A DNA stretch of 64,000 nucleotides, from positions 1,002,001 through 1,066,000 of the forward strand of contig JAKZAP010000013.1 of assembly GCA_023053575.1 (NCBI GenBank), in the 5' to 3' direction. Position 1 is the stretch's first letter; every line of letters begins with the position of its first letter. The notes below the pieces were generated by a model. It was not told where the DNA came from. It worked only from the letters and a program-made list of their open reading frames with translations, and searched no databases. This DNA comes from Branchinecta lynchi (lineage: Eukaryota > Arthropoda > Branchiopoda > Anostraca > Branchinectidae). A program made the translations under genes and the position numbers. This document shows positions 53,060-64,000 of the stretch, in pieces.

Positions 53060-53975
53060 ACACTTAATTTTTAATCTTCGGTCAGGAAACAGTGGACGAT
53101 GTCGTGTGATTTCATAGATGTTCTTTACTTTTCACTGGGATCGCAAAAAGACTCGGCGTTTCGCAAAACCTAGCCTGTGGCGAATTTCGTAGTTTTCTTT
53201 GTTCAGAACAACGGTCTGTCATTTACTTGGTGACTAAGCTTGAAATTTTTGAAACACATTAAAGGTTAGAATTTGTATGGTAAGTAGTTAAATCTTGCCA
53301 GACAAACGCGTATTAAAACAAATTCGCCTGCGGTACTTGCTTTAATTTGTCCTGGTTTATTCAAACAATGTTTACAACGGATACGTCAGCTATGATTCTT
53401 CATCAGCGATATTTCGGCCCTTCTTGGCAAGGGTCCTCGTATAGGTGTCAATCCTCTGGTTCAACTTCGGGGAAGGAAACAAACCTTTAATAAAGGAAAC
53501 AAACCTTTAATAAAGGTTTGTTTCCTTCCCCGAAGTTGAACCAGAGGATTGACTTTAATAAAGGTTTGTTTCCTTCCCCGAAGTTGAACCAGAGAATTGA
53601 CCTTGACCCTTGCCAAGAAGGGCCGAAATATCGCTGATGAAGAATCAGAGCTGACGTATCCGTTGTTAACATTGTTCGAATAAATGTTTCAAAGCCAGCT
53701 TGGGCTCAAAGAATATTTGATTTGTCCTGGGTACAGGCGTTGGAAGATTTCCTCTTTAGCGAAAGCTTAAATGAAAAGCTGAGGTTGTGAATTTATGTAT
53801 ACAAAACATTTGATTACAAGATCAATTTCAGCTGATGCATTGCAGTTAGTCTTACACCGGTACGCGGCAACGGTTCATTTTTCTTTCGGTACGTGCGAGT
53901 CGTCTACTGTGATCCAAAAGTCGTTGAAATGAGGGATCCCCCCCTCCCCGGGCTGAGTGCTTCGGGCCACTCCTG
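53060..53975 (-). mobile_element. Partial inverted copy of the 47732 hAT family
   Basis: The right end CTTCGGGCCACTCCTG is the inverted terminus of the 47732 element. The preceding sequence (AACGACTTTTGGATCACAGT region, GCCTGTGGCGAATTT) matches 47760-48420 inverted. The other end is missing, and a fold-back element is inserted at 53356-53719. Confidence 0.65.
53356..53719. mobile_element. Long fold-back element with 11-bp target duplication
   Basis: ATTTGTCCTGG flanks both sides (53345-53355 and 53720-53730). The arms are long inverted repeats containing TACAACGGATACGTCAGCTA and hammerhead-like modules (53405-53440 and 53600-53630). The centre is a set of inverted copies of GGTTTGTTTCCTTCCCCGAA. 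The left arm lacks the outer TTCTTTGAGCCCAAGCTG part, so that end is truncated. An 11-bp duplication would suit target-primed or Penelope-like insertion better than a DNA transposon. Confidence 0.75.
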
Positions 53976-54216
53976 CATGAATGAATATTCTTTTGAACCA
54001 GAAAGACAGTGACATACCTGATACTGCCACTATATTTCATTCATCAGCTCTTGACCCGTGATGATCTCAACTCGTTGTGGATTATTGGATTAAAACTCGT
54101 TTGGCAAGTTATGGTCTTGCGCGTGGTTCAGAACAGAATTCAGAAATTCATATCGAGCGCATTTGACAGCGAAGAATCGACGGACTCTTTCAGACTTGTC
54201 AGACTTGCATTGGATG

Positions 54217-54316
54217 NNNNNNNNNNNNNNNNNNNNNNNNNNNNNNNNNNNNNNNNNNNNNNNNNNNNNNNNNNNNNNNNNNNNNNNNNNNNNNNNNNNN
54301 NNNNNNNNNNNNNNNN
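54217..54316. other. Assembly gap (100 N)
   Basis: A run of exactly 100 N, a conventional scaffold gap of unknown true size. Open frames drawn through it are meaningless. Confidence 0.99.
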
Positions 54317-55425
54317 TGGGACTTCTACAGAAACAAGACCAAAGGTGTCGATGGGATCCCAAAAATCTAATATTTGATCCACACAATTGGGTCTTGTTTT
54401 CGCCAGATCCAGTCTTCGCCAGGATAATCATCAGAGAAAATCAAGTTCAGATATACCTCTATAGGCCATATCTATTTTGACGATACGGACCGAAACTTCC
54501 TGCTTTACTTCTACCAAATTTGCGGTTTCGCCCGAATTCCGAGCGAACTACTAGTCCAGCAAAAAAAGAAAATTCAGAGACGAATTCAGCGTATTTCCTT
54601 ATACCTATAAAGAACATCTAACCAACTTTAAATAAAATTTTGAATTAAAAAAATCCGGTTACAACCGGATTCCGGACTAATTATATGTCGGGGTAAAAAA
54701 TGATTATCATATAGGCTACAGACTCAGCGTCGCTTCTTACCCCTAAATCTGTCATCTAATCAACTTCAGATAAAGCTTTTGCTTTTAACATATTTTCCGG
54801 TTTTGGAAGGGATTCCAGGCGAACTAGTTGTCCGGCGAGAAAATGGTTTTCACCGTCATGTTCAGCATGTCTTCTTACCCTACAATCGAACATTTAGTCG
54901 ACTTCAAATGCAACTTTTACTTTTAACCAACTTTCCAGTTTCTAACGGATTCCGGATGAACTACTTGACCGGCTAGAAAATGGTTTTCACCATCGTGCTC
55001 AGCATGTCTTTTTACTCCTAAATCAAACATTTAATCAACTTCAAATGAAACTTTTACTTTTAACCAACTTTCCGGTTTTTGCCGGATACCGGACGAACTA
55101 CTTGTCCGGCGAGAAAATGGTTTTCACCATCGTGCTCGGCATGTCTTCTTACCCCATCACATTAGCTGTTTAAAAATATTTTGTTTGTCCCTTAATTTGA
55201 ACCCCCACCCCCAAATGCAGAGCTACAGAGCCTATCTACGAACTTAACCTTACTCTTGACCCAAACAATCCTCACACCAAGTTTCATCAAAATATCCCAT
55301 TCCCTTCGACAGTTATCGTGCTTAAAGACGGAAGGACGGACAGACGGATGGACGGACAACTTTTGCGATGTCATAGGTATCCCTCCACTTACGTTTTGGG
55401 ATCCCGAAAACAGATTGTTCATGCG
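54317..55425 (+). repeat. Family B repeat element
   Basis: The head (AACAAGACCAAAGGTGTCGATGGGATCCC, GGGTCTTGTTTTCGCCAGATCC) is followed by four or five units of about 125-137 bp. These contain CCGGATTCCGG, GAACTACTTGTCCGGCGA, AATGGTTTTCACCATCGTG, CAGCATGTCTTCTTACC and CTTTTACTTTTAAC. The tail has AAGTTTCATCAAAATATCCC and a GACGGACAGACGGATGGACG tract. A parallel copy is at 60520-61640. There is no coding capacity, and its left edge touches the assembly gap. Confidence 0.7.
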
Positions 55426-55468
55426 AGAAAGCCTTTAGCCGAATTCACTGTTGCGTTCAAACTGAGGG

Positions 55469-55858
55469 ATGAGAACAAAGAGGAACTATTATCTTAACTT
55501 ATTCAGGCTCTTCGGTGTTTTTGGAAAGATGATCATACAGACGAGATCGTCTTTTGCATATATAATATTAGCGAAGTTCCAGAAACTACTACGCGCGGAC
55601 CTTTCTAGGCGCCTACAGAAGCTGGAGCGCAAACTCGAGGAAGTATTGGACGTATCATTCGAAACTCATCAGAACTCCCCAACCAAGACCACTGCTAGTG
55701 CAGCTGAAACAAATCCACTAAAGTTATATTCAGTGGTTGTTGCAAACCCTCCACAGTTTTCCGGTCCTAAAGAGAAACAATTGAAATGCGACGCAAGTGA
55801 TTCTGTGGACAGTGTAAAATCGTCAAATAGCAAACCGATCATGAAGGTCAAGGATTAG
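55469..55858 (+). other. Open frame of uncertain status (129 codons)
   Basis: A continuous frame with a charged helical part (LSRRLQKLERKLEEVLDV) and a Ser/Lys-rich end. It might be the start of a retroelement ORF1 or chance. It has no matching neighbour and no splice-supported extension, and it is antisense to RFC5. I do not call it a gene. Confidence 0.2.
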
Positions 55859-55945
55859 GTTACAAATAAATAATAGTACCGTAATAATAATTGAGCAGGT
55901 CAGGCTCAGAGATTAGCTCTGTTTAACAAATTCAGAAAAACTTAC

Positions 55946-56010
55946 TTGTCTTCACAATGTCTTCATGGGAGATCAGGTCATCTAAACGATTGGGTCTATA
56001 TTTTTCAACC
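55946..56010 (-). CDS. RFC5: Replication factor C subunit 5, exon 2
   Basis: This is a 65-nt exon, residues about 6-28, with acceptor TTGTTCCAG and donor ACA|GTAAGT after a split Ile codon. It encodes the RFC box I-type start VEKYRPNRLDDLISHEDIVK. It joins exon 1 through the split Trp codon TG|G. Confidence 0.95.
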
Positions 56011-56019
56011 CTGGAACAA

Positions 56020-57645
56020 GAGACAAATCTGATTAGATGAAAACCCCTCGGTCCTCGTAGACAGCTCAGTGTCTAATGGTGTTAGTGGTATCAATATTAT
56101 TGACAGGGTTGAGTTTGGATTATGCTGGGCCTCTAGTAGTCTAGGCAAAACATTCACCCAAGTTAACATGTGCAGCTTTTCCTTGAACAACTAGATAATT
56201 ATTTTTCAAATTCTGAGCCTTTGATAACTAGAATACGATTCTCCTGTACTTTATCTTTGGTTTGAGATCAATTATCTCTGCACATTGTCATTCATATTAG
56301 ACCTCAGGGTGATCCCATAATAGAACTCAGAGCTGTCAATTTCCGTAATGAAAAGATTAAATGTCACAATATCTTTGCTCTCAAAACTGCTTCTAAAAAT
56401 ATTTAAAATACAAGACTGTATTCAGGACTGAATTGTCTATTTAAAAAGGCCAGCCGTTAGCAATTTTATGCCATAATTAACATTATATGAAAATCAGGCT
56501 ATGGTATCAAAAAACTAACTGGACTTGGTTATGAACGAAATTTTGTTAATACCAAGGAAAAGAAAGCAATAGAAAACGGTAGCACTAAATCTAACCACCT
56601 TGCCATTTGAAGACCATATCCACCTTTCTCTTGTAATCCAGTGGCATATGTTAATTTTAGGTTGTAGCTGTGAAATCCCATAATGCCCATATAATCATTA
56701 AGAAGGTCAGAGAATCTGTGTGAGTTCCGTCGAGATCTTAAAACCCTTTGTCTCCACCAATATGAGTTTTAATTGTTGTTATACTGATTTGAGTCGTTCT
56801 CAGGTTGGCCCAGATTCCGTTATGTTTATTTATCCATTTATAATTTATTTAATCATTTGGTTTTGTTTATTTTTGGAGATAGGATTTTGGAGTGTATAGT
56901 TATTTTGTTGTTGGGTGTTTGACCAGGAACCGAGTAAGTGCACAATTTTGTTTATTTTTTTTTCTTTCCTCTTCCTCTCTTTTTTCTTATTTGTTTCTAT
57001 ATTATAGTGTTATGTAGGTTAATCTGTCCTCTGTTTGTTAAACCTCTTAACAAGTGTAAACTTCTGGAGGGTTTTGTAGTTCTTAGTATGTTTTTCCAAT
57101 AAACCCCATATATAATCTAAATAATCTAAATGGTTTACTCATTGTTTTTAATTTTGTATCATGTAGCCTAGCTGGGGGTTCAAGCTCACCTTGTTAAAGT
57201 ACGTATTAGAACCAGAGAGGCTGTATATGTAACCACTTGAATTGAGACATTCGAATTTAAAAAATTTGGCTTCGATATAGTTACCATGACTTTCACTGCA
57301 TAAATATAACTGCATGAAAAAGGTACCTACTTACCTAGCTCTGTACCTGGGGCCTCCAATGCACAAACAAACTAACTCAATTGCACAGCATCTCACAAAG
57401 GCACATGACTCCAAACATGGCTGCTAAGTAGTGAGACTGCAAAATAGTTACACGAAAGTGTGTATAGTCAAAAACCTTATAACAAATCATGATAGATTCA
57501 TCATGGACCTGATTCGTTCTGAACTGCCAGTTACTGTCAGTGATCTGCAGTTTATACTGTAAACTATTCTTTTTGTAAAGAACATTAAACTCTTAGAACA
57601 CTTAACTCTTAAGTTAATACTGAATTAACATTCTCAGAGGTAAGC
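56020..57645. other. RFC5 intron 1, nothing recognised
   Basis: The sequence is AT-rich and looks unique, with no exon, RNA or bounded element found. Open frames are short and unremarkable. Confidence 0.4.
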
Positions 57646-57649
57646 TAGA

Positions 57650-57800
57650 GAACACTCTACCACATAAATATTCCTTCAGCCATAGCTGACTGCGAATCAT
57701 ATTTGATGGTGCAAAACAGATACGTCAGCTGAATTTTTTTAGAGCTATATTTCAGCCCTTCTTGACAAGGGTCCTCTTCAGGCTCTGAGCCACTCAAGTT
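57650..57800 (-). repeat. Fold-back family half element with hammerhead-like module
   Basis: It contains CAGCCATAGCTGACTGCGAA, CAAAACAGATACGTCAGCTG, ATTTCAGCCCTTCTTGACAA and GGGTCCTCTTCAGGC. On the minus strand it reads CTGAAGAGGACCC, then AAGAAGGGCTGAAA (the usual C before GAAA is T). It matches the arms at 27060-27160 and 62364-62580. Confidence 0.6.
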
Positions 57801-58388
57801 GGAAAAACGAACTTGTGGGAAACATATAAATCTACGACAAACCCCTGATTTTTGTGACTTGTGGGAAACATATAAATCTATCACAAACCCCTTATTTTTG
57901 GACATCCTATGCCAAATCCTGTGTATATCTAGCAGGATACACTATAAGCCAAAAGCTGGATAATAAGTCAAATCTCTAATCCAAGAAATACTAATGATTT
58001 GACTGAGTCTGAAGCTCAGAAATCAATCAATCAGAATTCACCCATAGTAGGGTAGGTCCTGGGTAGGCCAGGGTTAGAGCACAATAGAGGTATGATTATT
58101 TGAGAGTCTGTTGACATTGGGCTTTGCCATTTTCCAACAAATACAACGAATATTTGCAGAATCTGATGGGCTGGCAAGTCGACCGACATCCCACAAAAGC
58201 TTCCAAATTTTATTTCTTCTGTATAAAAAGAACCCAATGTGCCGCTGAAGTCCAGTAAACTGACTGAAGTTGACTGAAGTGAAGGATGCAAAATGCTTAT
58301 GAAGCACCTTATGAACATCGAACACTTAACTGCAGAACTGTTCCTATCCAGAGGACTGCTCAAGACATTTAGTAGAATTCACACTCAC

Positions 58389-58405
58389 CAGGGTAGGTTC
58401 GCCAT
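58389..58405 (-). CDS. RFC5: Replication factor C subunit 5, exon 1 (start codon)
   Basis: Only 17 coding nucleotides: ATG GCG AAC CTA CCC TG, then donor GTGAGT. They encode MANLP plus two bases of Trp, giving the family's LPW-VEKYRP junction when joined to exon 2. With this exon the eight exons sum to 987 nt (328 residues plus stop) with consistent phases at all seven junctions. Family members are about 330-340 residues. Confidence 0.9.
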
Positions 58406-58615
58406 CCTTAACACAAATTCAATCTGCTTAATTGATTTCAAGAACCCACACGAATCACGCTTCGCGGCTTTTTTAAATTACGGATTCTGCCATAGAGATG
58501 GCCAGATAAAAAATTGTATAAAAGCTATGCGAAAATGCAACTTTTCAACTCGACGAGAAGGGGCATTGCCGAGTGAAGAGTCCGCAGAGTCCGCGAGTTA
58601 TAAAAGGTCATAAAT

Positions 58616-60040
58616 CAGGGGCGTCGCTGAGAGGGGGTGTTGTACCACCCCCCCCCCCTCAAAGGAAGAATAAAGCTAAGACGGGAGCTCGCAGAGCGCC
58701 CGACCACACAAGTTTAGGTAAAATGGGCGCTCTCAGAACGCCGGACCAAGGAAATTCAGCTGATCCGGGCGCTGTCCGGGCGCTCACCCAGAAAAGCTAA
58801 ATCGTGGGCTGGCAGTGGCGGCAGTGCGCCAGGAGAAGTCAGTAAGGCTAGTTATTAACGTGTCGGCTGTTCTGGGTTCTCAAGCGTCTGAAACTTAAGG
58901 AATTGCATTCTCAGTCGCATGTTTCGAGAGGCAGGCTCTAGTCGTTCAGATACAAAGAGATTTTTTAATCACATTTTGTCAGATATAAGAAGTATGATTG
59001 TTAGATCTAAACTTCCATGACCGACTGAAGACAAATCTTGAATTTCGCCCTGCAGCAAACAGTTTTGACCTGTTTTGGCATGACCTGTTGTCCACTATAA
59101 TCTCTCGATTCAAGTAAAAATCAGTCTGATTTTGCTTGTGGCTACCTTTTCAATAAACTGTTAGTTTCATGTAAAGATCCTTTGTATTTTGGTAGAAAAG
59201 CATTTAAGGATAGGAATTTTTCTCCAGTCTGATGTTAAAATATAAATCGGCTTCGTGTATGAGCAATCAGAGAAGGTTAAATGACGGGTCTGATTATTGC
59301 AACACGTCACTTGATTTTTATTTTGTTCAACTCTAAATTCAGAACATTCTCCATTTCAGTTTTTTCTCCTGGATGATCAGTACTTCTTTTTTGGAAAGGC
59401 TCGAACTGAAGCACATTATCCAACTTCCAGCTAAATGTCTCACATTTTTCTGGAATCGTCGTGAACAAAGACAGACGGGCAGAACCTGCTAAGTGGCCCT
59501 TACCTTCATTTGGGATCCGAAAAGGCGGTCTTATCATACAGGATTCCACAGAATTTGCCTGCGGTACCTTTCATAGTAGGCTCTATATACTGATAAGTCG
59601 CGTCATTTCATTCGGACTTTAGGCTTGAAATTGGGGCTTGGGCCGCATTAGAAAAAGCCGCTTTGTTGCGGGGTAGTAGAGTTTTGCCCCGAAAAAGTCA
59701 TGGCCTACTTGAAAAAATTCGCCTGCGGCGCTCATTTTCGTTCTGCCTGATATACAGTTTTGCGGATATAGTGCTGTTTCTTGGCTATTGTTTCTAACTG
59801 GTATGACTCTTGGGCCTTCCGGACATCTGCAAGTCGTGTATTTTAAGTTACTCACCTTCTACACCCGAGCCCTTCAAACCGCTTCGGAGCTCGGAGATAC
59901 AACTAGGCTTCTAATCTATAGTCTTCAACGCTAGCAGTTATTACGAGTTTTGACGAGTTGAGACGAAAAGCTGAAACGAGTGGCAGGGCGCCGGCAGGCG
60001 CCCCCCCCCCCCCCTCGAGTTTTGGCTAGCGACGACCCTG
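58616..60040. mobile_element. Non-autonomous hAT-like element, 1425 bp
   Basis: Ends are CAGGGGCGTCGCTGAG and (right, inverted) CAGGGTCGTCGCTAGC, with a perfect 8-bp duplication TCATAAAT (58608-58615 and 60041-60048). C tracts lie inside both ends. It has no transposase. It lies only 211 bp upstream of the RFC5 start codon and so bounds the RFC5 promoter region. Confidence 0.9.
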
Positions 60041-60519
60041 TCATAAATATCAGCTTCTAAGAAAGATACAAAACAGCAAATATTCCATAAGCATGAGTGA
60101 GACAACCAGTCCCCGAAGCCACTCTGAAGTTTGATTCGGCGGCGGCGTGCCCTCATCCCCCATACCGTGATGGTCGGATTAGTCCCCGACACCGCTCCGA
60201 AAATATTTCGGCGGTGGCGAGCGATTCTCATCGGCGGCGGTGCGCAGTTTTTTGAACGGCGTCACGCCGATTTTTCTCTGTTTTCAAAAAATTTCCTCGA
60301 TGGCTGCAAGGAGTACCAGCGTATAAAGTTAATTGCCACTTTTAAGGCTTCGGATTTTTTCTTACTATGGCTGTTCTAGATTTGACTGGTAGTCCACCTG
60401 CATACATGTAATAACGAAGTACTGAAAGCAACTTTCGAATTCGAAGTTAGCAGCTGAAACATTTCCATCAAAACATAAGTATGTCACAGGTATGCACTCG
60501 AACTTCGGCTTCCCTAAAA

Positions 60520-61640
60520 TAACAAGACCGAAGGTTTCGATGGGATCCCAAAAATTCAATATCTAATCCAGACAACTGGGTCTTGTCTTAGCCAGATCCA
60601 GTCATCGCCAGACTCCTTGTAAATTTTTACAATTAAAATTCAGAAAATAGCTTGTCATCTCAGATCTGGATTCAGCATGCGTGTTTACCCCTATAAGTCA
60701 TATCTGTTTTGACGAAAACTTCCTGCCGCTTCTGCCAATTTCCTGGTTTCGGCCGAACTCCAGAACTACTTGTCCGGCGAAAAAAGAAAGCTCAAAAACG
60801 AACTCAGGGTATCTTCTTTCCCCAATAATGAACATCTAATCAACTTCAAATAAAAATTTAACTTATAACAAATTTTCCCACTCCAGCCGGATTCCGGTCG
60901 AACTATATTTCTGGGTAAAATACGATTGTCAAACACGGATTCAGCATCTCTTCTTACCCTTAAATCGGTTATCTAATCAACTAGAAATAAAACTTAAGCT
61001 TCTAACAATTTTCCGGTTTTGGCCGGATTCGAGGGGAACTACATGTCCAGATAGAAATTTTTTTCACATAAGTGTTCAGCATGTCTTCTTGCCCTAAATC
61101 GAACATCTAATCAACTCCAAATCAAACTTTTAATTTTAACAAACTTTCCGGTTTCGGCCGGATTCCGGGCAAACTACTTGTCCGTCGAGAAAATGGTTTT
61201 CGCCATCGTCCTCAGCATGTCTTCCTACCCGTAAATCGAACATTTAATCAACTTCAAATAAAACTTTTACTTTTAACAAACTTTCTGGTTTTGGCCGGAT
61301 TCCAGGCGAACTATTTGTCCGATGACAAAATGGTTTTCACCACTGTGTCCAGCATGTCTTCTTACCCCATAATCGACTATCAAATTAGCTGTTTCAAAAT
61401 ATTTTGTTTGCCCCTTCATTTGAACCCCCTCCCCCACCCCTAAATGTAGGGCTACAAAGCCCGTCTACGAACTTGAGTGGTCCGACGACCCAACGAGTAC
61501 TCACACCAAGTTTCATCAAAATATCTCATTCCCTTCGAGAGTTATCGTGCTTACAGACGGACAGACGGACGAACAACTTTTGCGATGTCATAATTATCCC
61601 TCCACTTACGTTTTATGATCCCAAAAACCGGAGACCACCG
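60520..61640 (+). repeat. Family B repeat element, second copy
   Basis: It has the same head (ACAAGACCGAAGGTTTCGATGG), tandem units (CGGATTCC at about 60898, 61024, 61159 and 61296; spacing 126-137 bp) and tail (AAGTTTCATCAAAATATCTC, ACGGACAGACGGACGAACAA, GCGATGTCATAATTATCCCT) as at 54317. It is non-coding. Confidence 0.75.
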
Positions 61641-62189
61641 GTGAGAACTCCCGTGACAAAAAACGCAGCTAAACCTTCATGCAACAGGTCTGATCAAAAG
61701 ACGACATTATTCTGGCGGCGTGCCAAACTCAAATCGATTGTCGAAAGGTAAGCCATGTTTTCACATTTACTTTACAATATACATCAAACCTAGCTGGGAA
61801 AATTTACATCTCGTCGATAGTTTTCAAAGCAAGCTCTGGCTGGTCGTATCCCATTTCTTCGGGGGTGAGGATTCCAAGTTCATCAAGAGTTGGTCTAATC
61901 TCCTACAAGAAAGAAGCAACGTCAACATCCCTGAACGTCCCCTTGTATCCAGGAGGCCTAAGAAATGCATATTCCTAACACGAAGACACAGAAACTGGTA
62001 AATTGCGACAACCCTGACGGATAAGCCGTCAGCAAACTTGGCCTTCCTAAACTAACCAAATGATGCAATAGCTTTATAAAGGAATACGCCTTTTCCCTAG
62101 ATGAGCACTTATTACCCTCCCCCTCCCCCTGTCGTAAATGCAACGACCTTTTTGCCAAATCGTGCGCAGTCTTCTCGTAAATATGTCGA

Positions 62190-62700
62190 TAATTATATGC
62201 CAGTCGGGTCTGAAGCTGTTGGGTGTTACTATCTCTAACGACCTTAAATGGGATTCCAATGTCGCAACTATTACTAAACAATCCATTCCGTCACTATCTC
62301 TCTTAAAGCACAGGTTAAATTTTCATCTCCAATTCCTATTTGCTCCATTTTTATCATTATTTTATATTTGATGGTGCAAAACGGATAAGTCAGCTACATT
62401 TTATTAGAGATGAAGCCGCTCAAGCTGGAAAACTAACTTGACAAGTTAATTTTCCAGCTTGAGCCTAAAGAGGACCCTTCCCAAGAAGGGCCGAAATATA
62501 GCTGTAATAAAATGTAGCTGACTTATCCGTTTTGCACCACCAAATATGATTCGCAGTCAGTTTGGGCTGAAGGACTATCCATTCTTTTATACGCCTAATT
62601 CTTGAATACGCTTGTCCGGTATGGCACTTAGGCTTTACTAAAGATCTTTCAGACCGGATAGAATTTATCCAAAATCTAATATTACGTATCATAGGACGGG
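62190..62700 (+). pseudogene. LINE RT fragment split by a fold-back MITE
   Basis: KLLGVTISNDLKWDSNVATI (62216-62275) is the post-RT motif of CR1-like LINEs. FAPFLSLFY at 62340-62365 continues, after the insertion 62364-62580, with SFIRLILEYACPVWHLGFTK...DRIEFIQNLILRIIGRDG. Both ends are lost. It is the same domain as at 24202-24732. Confidence 0.7.
62364..62580. mobile_element. Fold-back MITE inserted in LINE fragment
   Basis: The arms TGGTGCAAAACGGATAAGTC and GACTTATCCGTTTTGCACCA continue into a shared AGCTACATTTTATTA. The centre holds inverted GCTGGAAAACTAACTTG and AGAGGACCCTTCCCAAGAAG then GGCCGAAATATAG. The right side carries the extra arm GATTCGCAGTCAGTTTGGGC. Confidence 0.75.
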
Positions 62701-62860
62701 ACGGAAAGCTTCCCTATTTTGGCTTCTGTTAAACCTCGTCTCTATCTTTCTCTCTAACTTTTAACAACTTCTATTTTCAAATATGTTAGCCTTATCCTTG
62801 ATGAATATCTTTTTTAAACAGCGCACTGATTATTTGGCTCAGAAACTGATCCAAATAATA

Positions 62861-63276
62861 GTTGTGTTTTTGCAGATACCATGGTATCTGATACCACGGT
62901 CTAAAGTCGTTTTTGCAGTTATCGTGGTATCTGATACCACAGTCAAAAGGCGTTTTTGCAGTTATCGTGGTATCTGGCCAGTTATCGTGGTATCAGATAT
63001 TCAGATACTACGGTCCGACCGTGGTAACTGGTCGTGGTATCTGAAAAATCATTTCACTTTCATCAAATCTTGTCAGATTGGTGAGAAAGAAGCATAGCAC
63101 TTAGTGATGTAAATGGATATCTGTTTGTCTTTTAGGATGACTTCGAAAATTGCAATTTCGGCATTAGTCATTTTTGCAGAGCACCATGTATCAGACACCA
63201 CGATAACTGCAAAAACGACTAATTGCAGATCCAGTTACCGTGGTAACAGATACCATGGTATCAGCAAAAACACAAT
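62861..63276. mobile_element. Palindrome-rich MITE with about 38-bp TIRs
   Basis: The left end TTGTGTTTTTGCAGATACCA and the inverted right end TTGTGTTTTTGCTGATACCA extend into CCATGGTATCTG...ACCACGG. The interior repeats TTTTTGCAGTTATCGTGGTA. It is the same family as 8585-8983. No target duplication was defined. Confidence 0.75.
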
Positions 63277-63279
63277 TAA

Positions 63280-63774
63280 TGGTTTTATTTCGCCTGGCTC
63301 ATTCTCATATTAAGTCTCTGTATATAAAAAATATAGTTCATTATTTAAAGAAAAAAATATTGAGAGCGACTCGGCCTCGAGACGCTTTTTTCACACACTC
63401 GGTCTCGTCTCGAAAAGATTTTTTGTCCAAGACTCAAACTCATCTTGACAAATCCTTGTTTTGTACATATTACATTTGTACATATACACTTTTAACACGC
63501 ACATTTTAATTTTCGTTATTTTATTTGAATTTGTTTGTCGTTTCGGTCAGCATCGTTCTTTCTAGTTTTAAGTTACATATCGTTGTATGTTTTGTTGGTT
63601 CCGCATCACTTTTCTGTTGGTATTGTGTTGCATTTTATGATTTAGTTGCTTGTTTTTCGCTGAGGACGGTCTGCCGGAAGTGCAACCGAAATATCCGAAT
63701 TTATATTTATCCCTCGCACATCATCCTAGAGGGATAATTAGCTGATCAATAAAAAAAAACAAAAAAAAACTGAA
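63280..63774. other. Intergenic sequence, nothing recognised
   Basis: AT-rich with short open frames only. No RNA, exon or bounded element was identified. Confidence 0.4.
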
Positions 63775-64000
63775 AATCACGGTTTTCTATTTCTTTCCTG
63801 TTCCGGCCGGATTCCGGGCTAACTATATGTCCGGCGCAAAAATGGTTTTAACCATCGTGTTCAGCATGTTTTCTTACCCCTAAATCGAACATCTAACCAA
63901 CTTCAAATAAAACTTTTACTTTTAACAAACTTTCCGGTTTTGGCCGAACTACTTGTCCGATGACAAAATGGTTGTCACCATCGTGTTCAGCATGTCTTCT
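63775..64000 (+). repeat. Family B repeat, cut by window edge
   Basis: About one and a half tandem units with CCGGATTCCGGGC, CTAACTATATGTCCGGCG and CAGCATGTTTTCTTACCCC, then the next unit. The element continues beyond the window. Confidence 0.7.

Noticed and set aside
54009..54480. Open frames crossing 54217-54316
   Set aside because: They run through 100 unknown bases of an assembly gap and are artefacts.
61687..61747. Possible 61-bp plus-strand exon (acceptor CAACAG, donor AAAG|GTAAGC)
   Set aside because: The encoded segment SDQKTTLFWRRAKLKSIVE matches no family I can name and no neighbouring exon was found, so it stays unproven.

Overview
The window is animal nuclear DNA, AT-rich and packed with transposons. 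It carries parts of two conserved, intron-bearing eukaryotic genes. The last two coding exons of the 26S proteasome ATPase PSMC1/Rpt2 lie on the plus strand (5281-5490 and 9225-9359). A complete eight-exon RFC5 gene (replication factor C subunit 5) lies on the minus strand from the ATG at 58405 to the stop at 12309. The genes are convergent and about 2.9 kb apart. CR1-like LINEs, hAT-type non-autonomous elements, tRNA-derived repeats and a Polinton all point to an invertebrate; I cannot name the species. A 100-base assembly gap lies at 54217-54316.

The standout object is a complete Polinton (Maverick) at 30240-44583, 14,344 bp. It has 586-bp terminal inverted repeats (TIRs), AGTAGT.../...ACTACT ends and a perfect 6-bp target duplication ACACGG. 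It sits in the reverse-transcriptase ORF of a CR1-like LINE (about 27446-45241). That LINE sits in a 99-bp minisatellite, which lies in RFC5 intron 4 (23966-47402, 23.4 kb). I found one mismatch between the two TIRs, so the insertion looks recent.

The Polinton encodes these products in order: a small OB-fold-like protein in each TIR (right copy stopped by a nonsense codon); a 238-258 aa unknown protein behind a TATA box and two perfect heat-shock-type elements; a two-helix membrane protein on the opposite strand; a protein-primed type B DNA polymerase of 1358 aa; an A32/FtsK-like packaging ATPase; a fibre-like protein; a hydrophobic protein with two AT-hooks; an adenain-like cysteine protease; a DUF5679-like zinc ribbon that runs into the retroviral-type integrase through a canonical -1 slippery site; a 276 aa unknown; a penton-type minor capsid candidate; a 118 aa GSGIG protein; and a double-jelly-roll major capsid protein split into two frames. 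Together this is a full set for replication, packaging, maturation, capsid building and integration. Nearly every late gene starts inside a (T)AATAAATG or TATAAATG motif.

Region by region: 1-5280 PSMC1 intron sequence with tRNA-like repeats and C-rich repeat blocks; 5281-9359 PSMC1 end with a 1.45-kb hAT element in the intron; 9360-12308 intergenic, LINE remnant; 12309-23965 RFC5 exons 8-5 with long repeat arrays; 23966-47402 RFC5 intron 4 with the LINE and Polinton nest; 47403-58405 RFC5 exons 4-1 with nested hAT elements and fold-back repeats; 58406-64000 upstream flank with a hAT element, LINE fragment and repeats. Most short ORFs outside the named genes are chance frames or fall in repeats.
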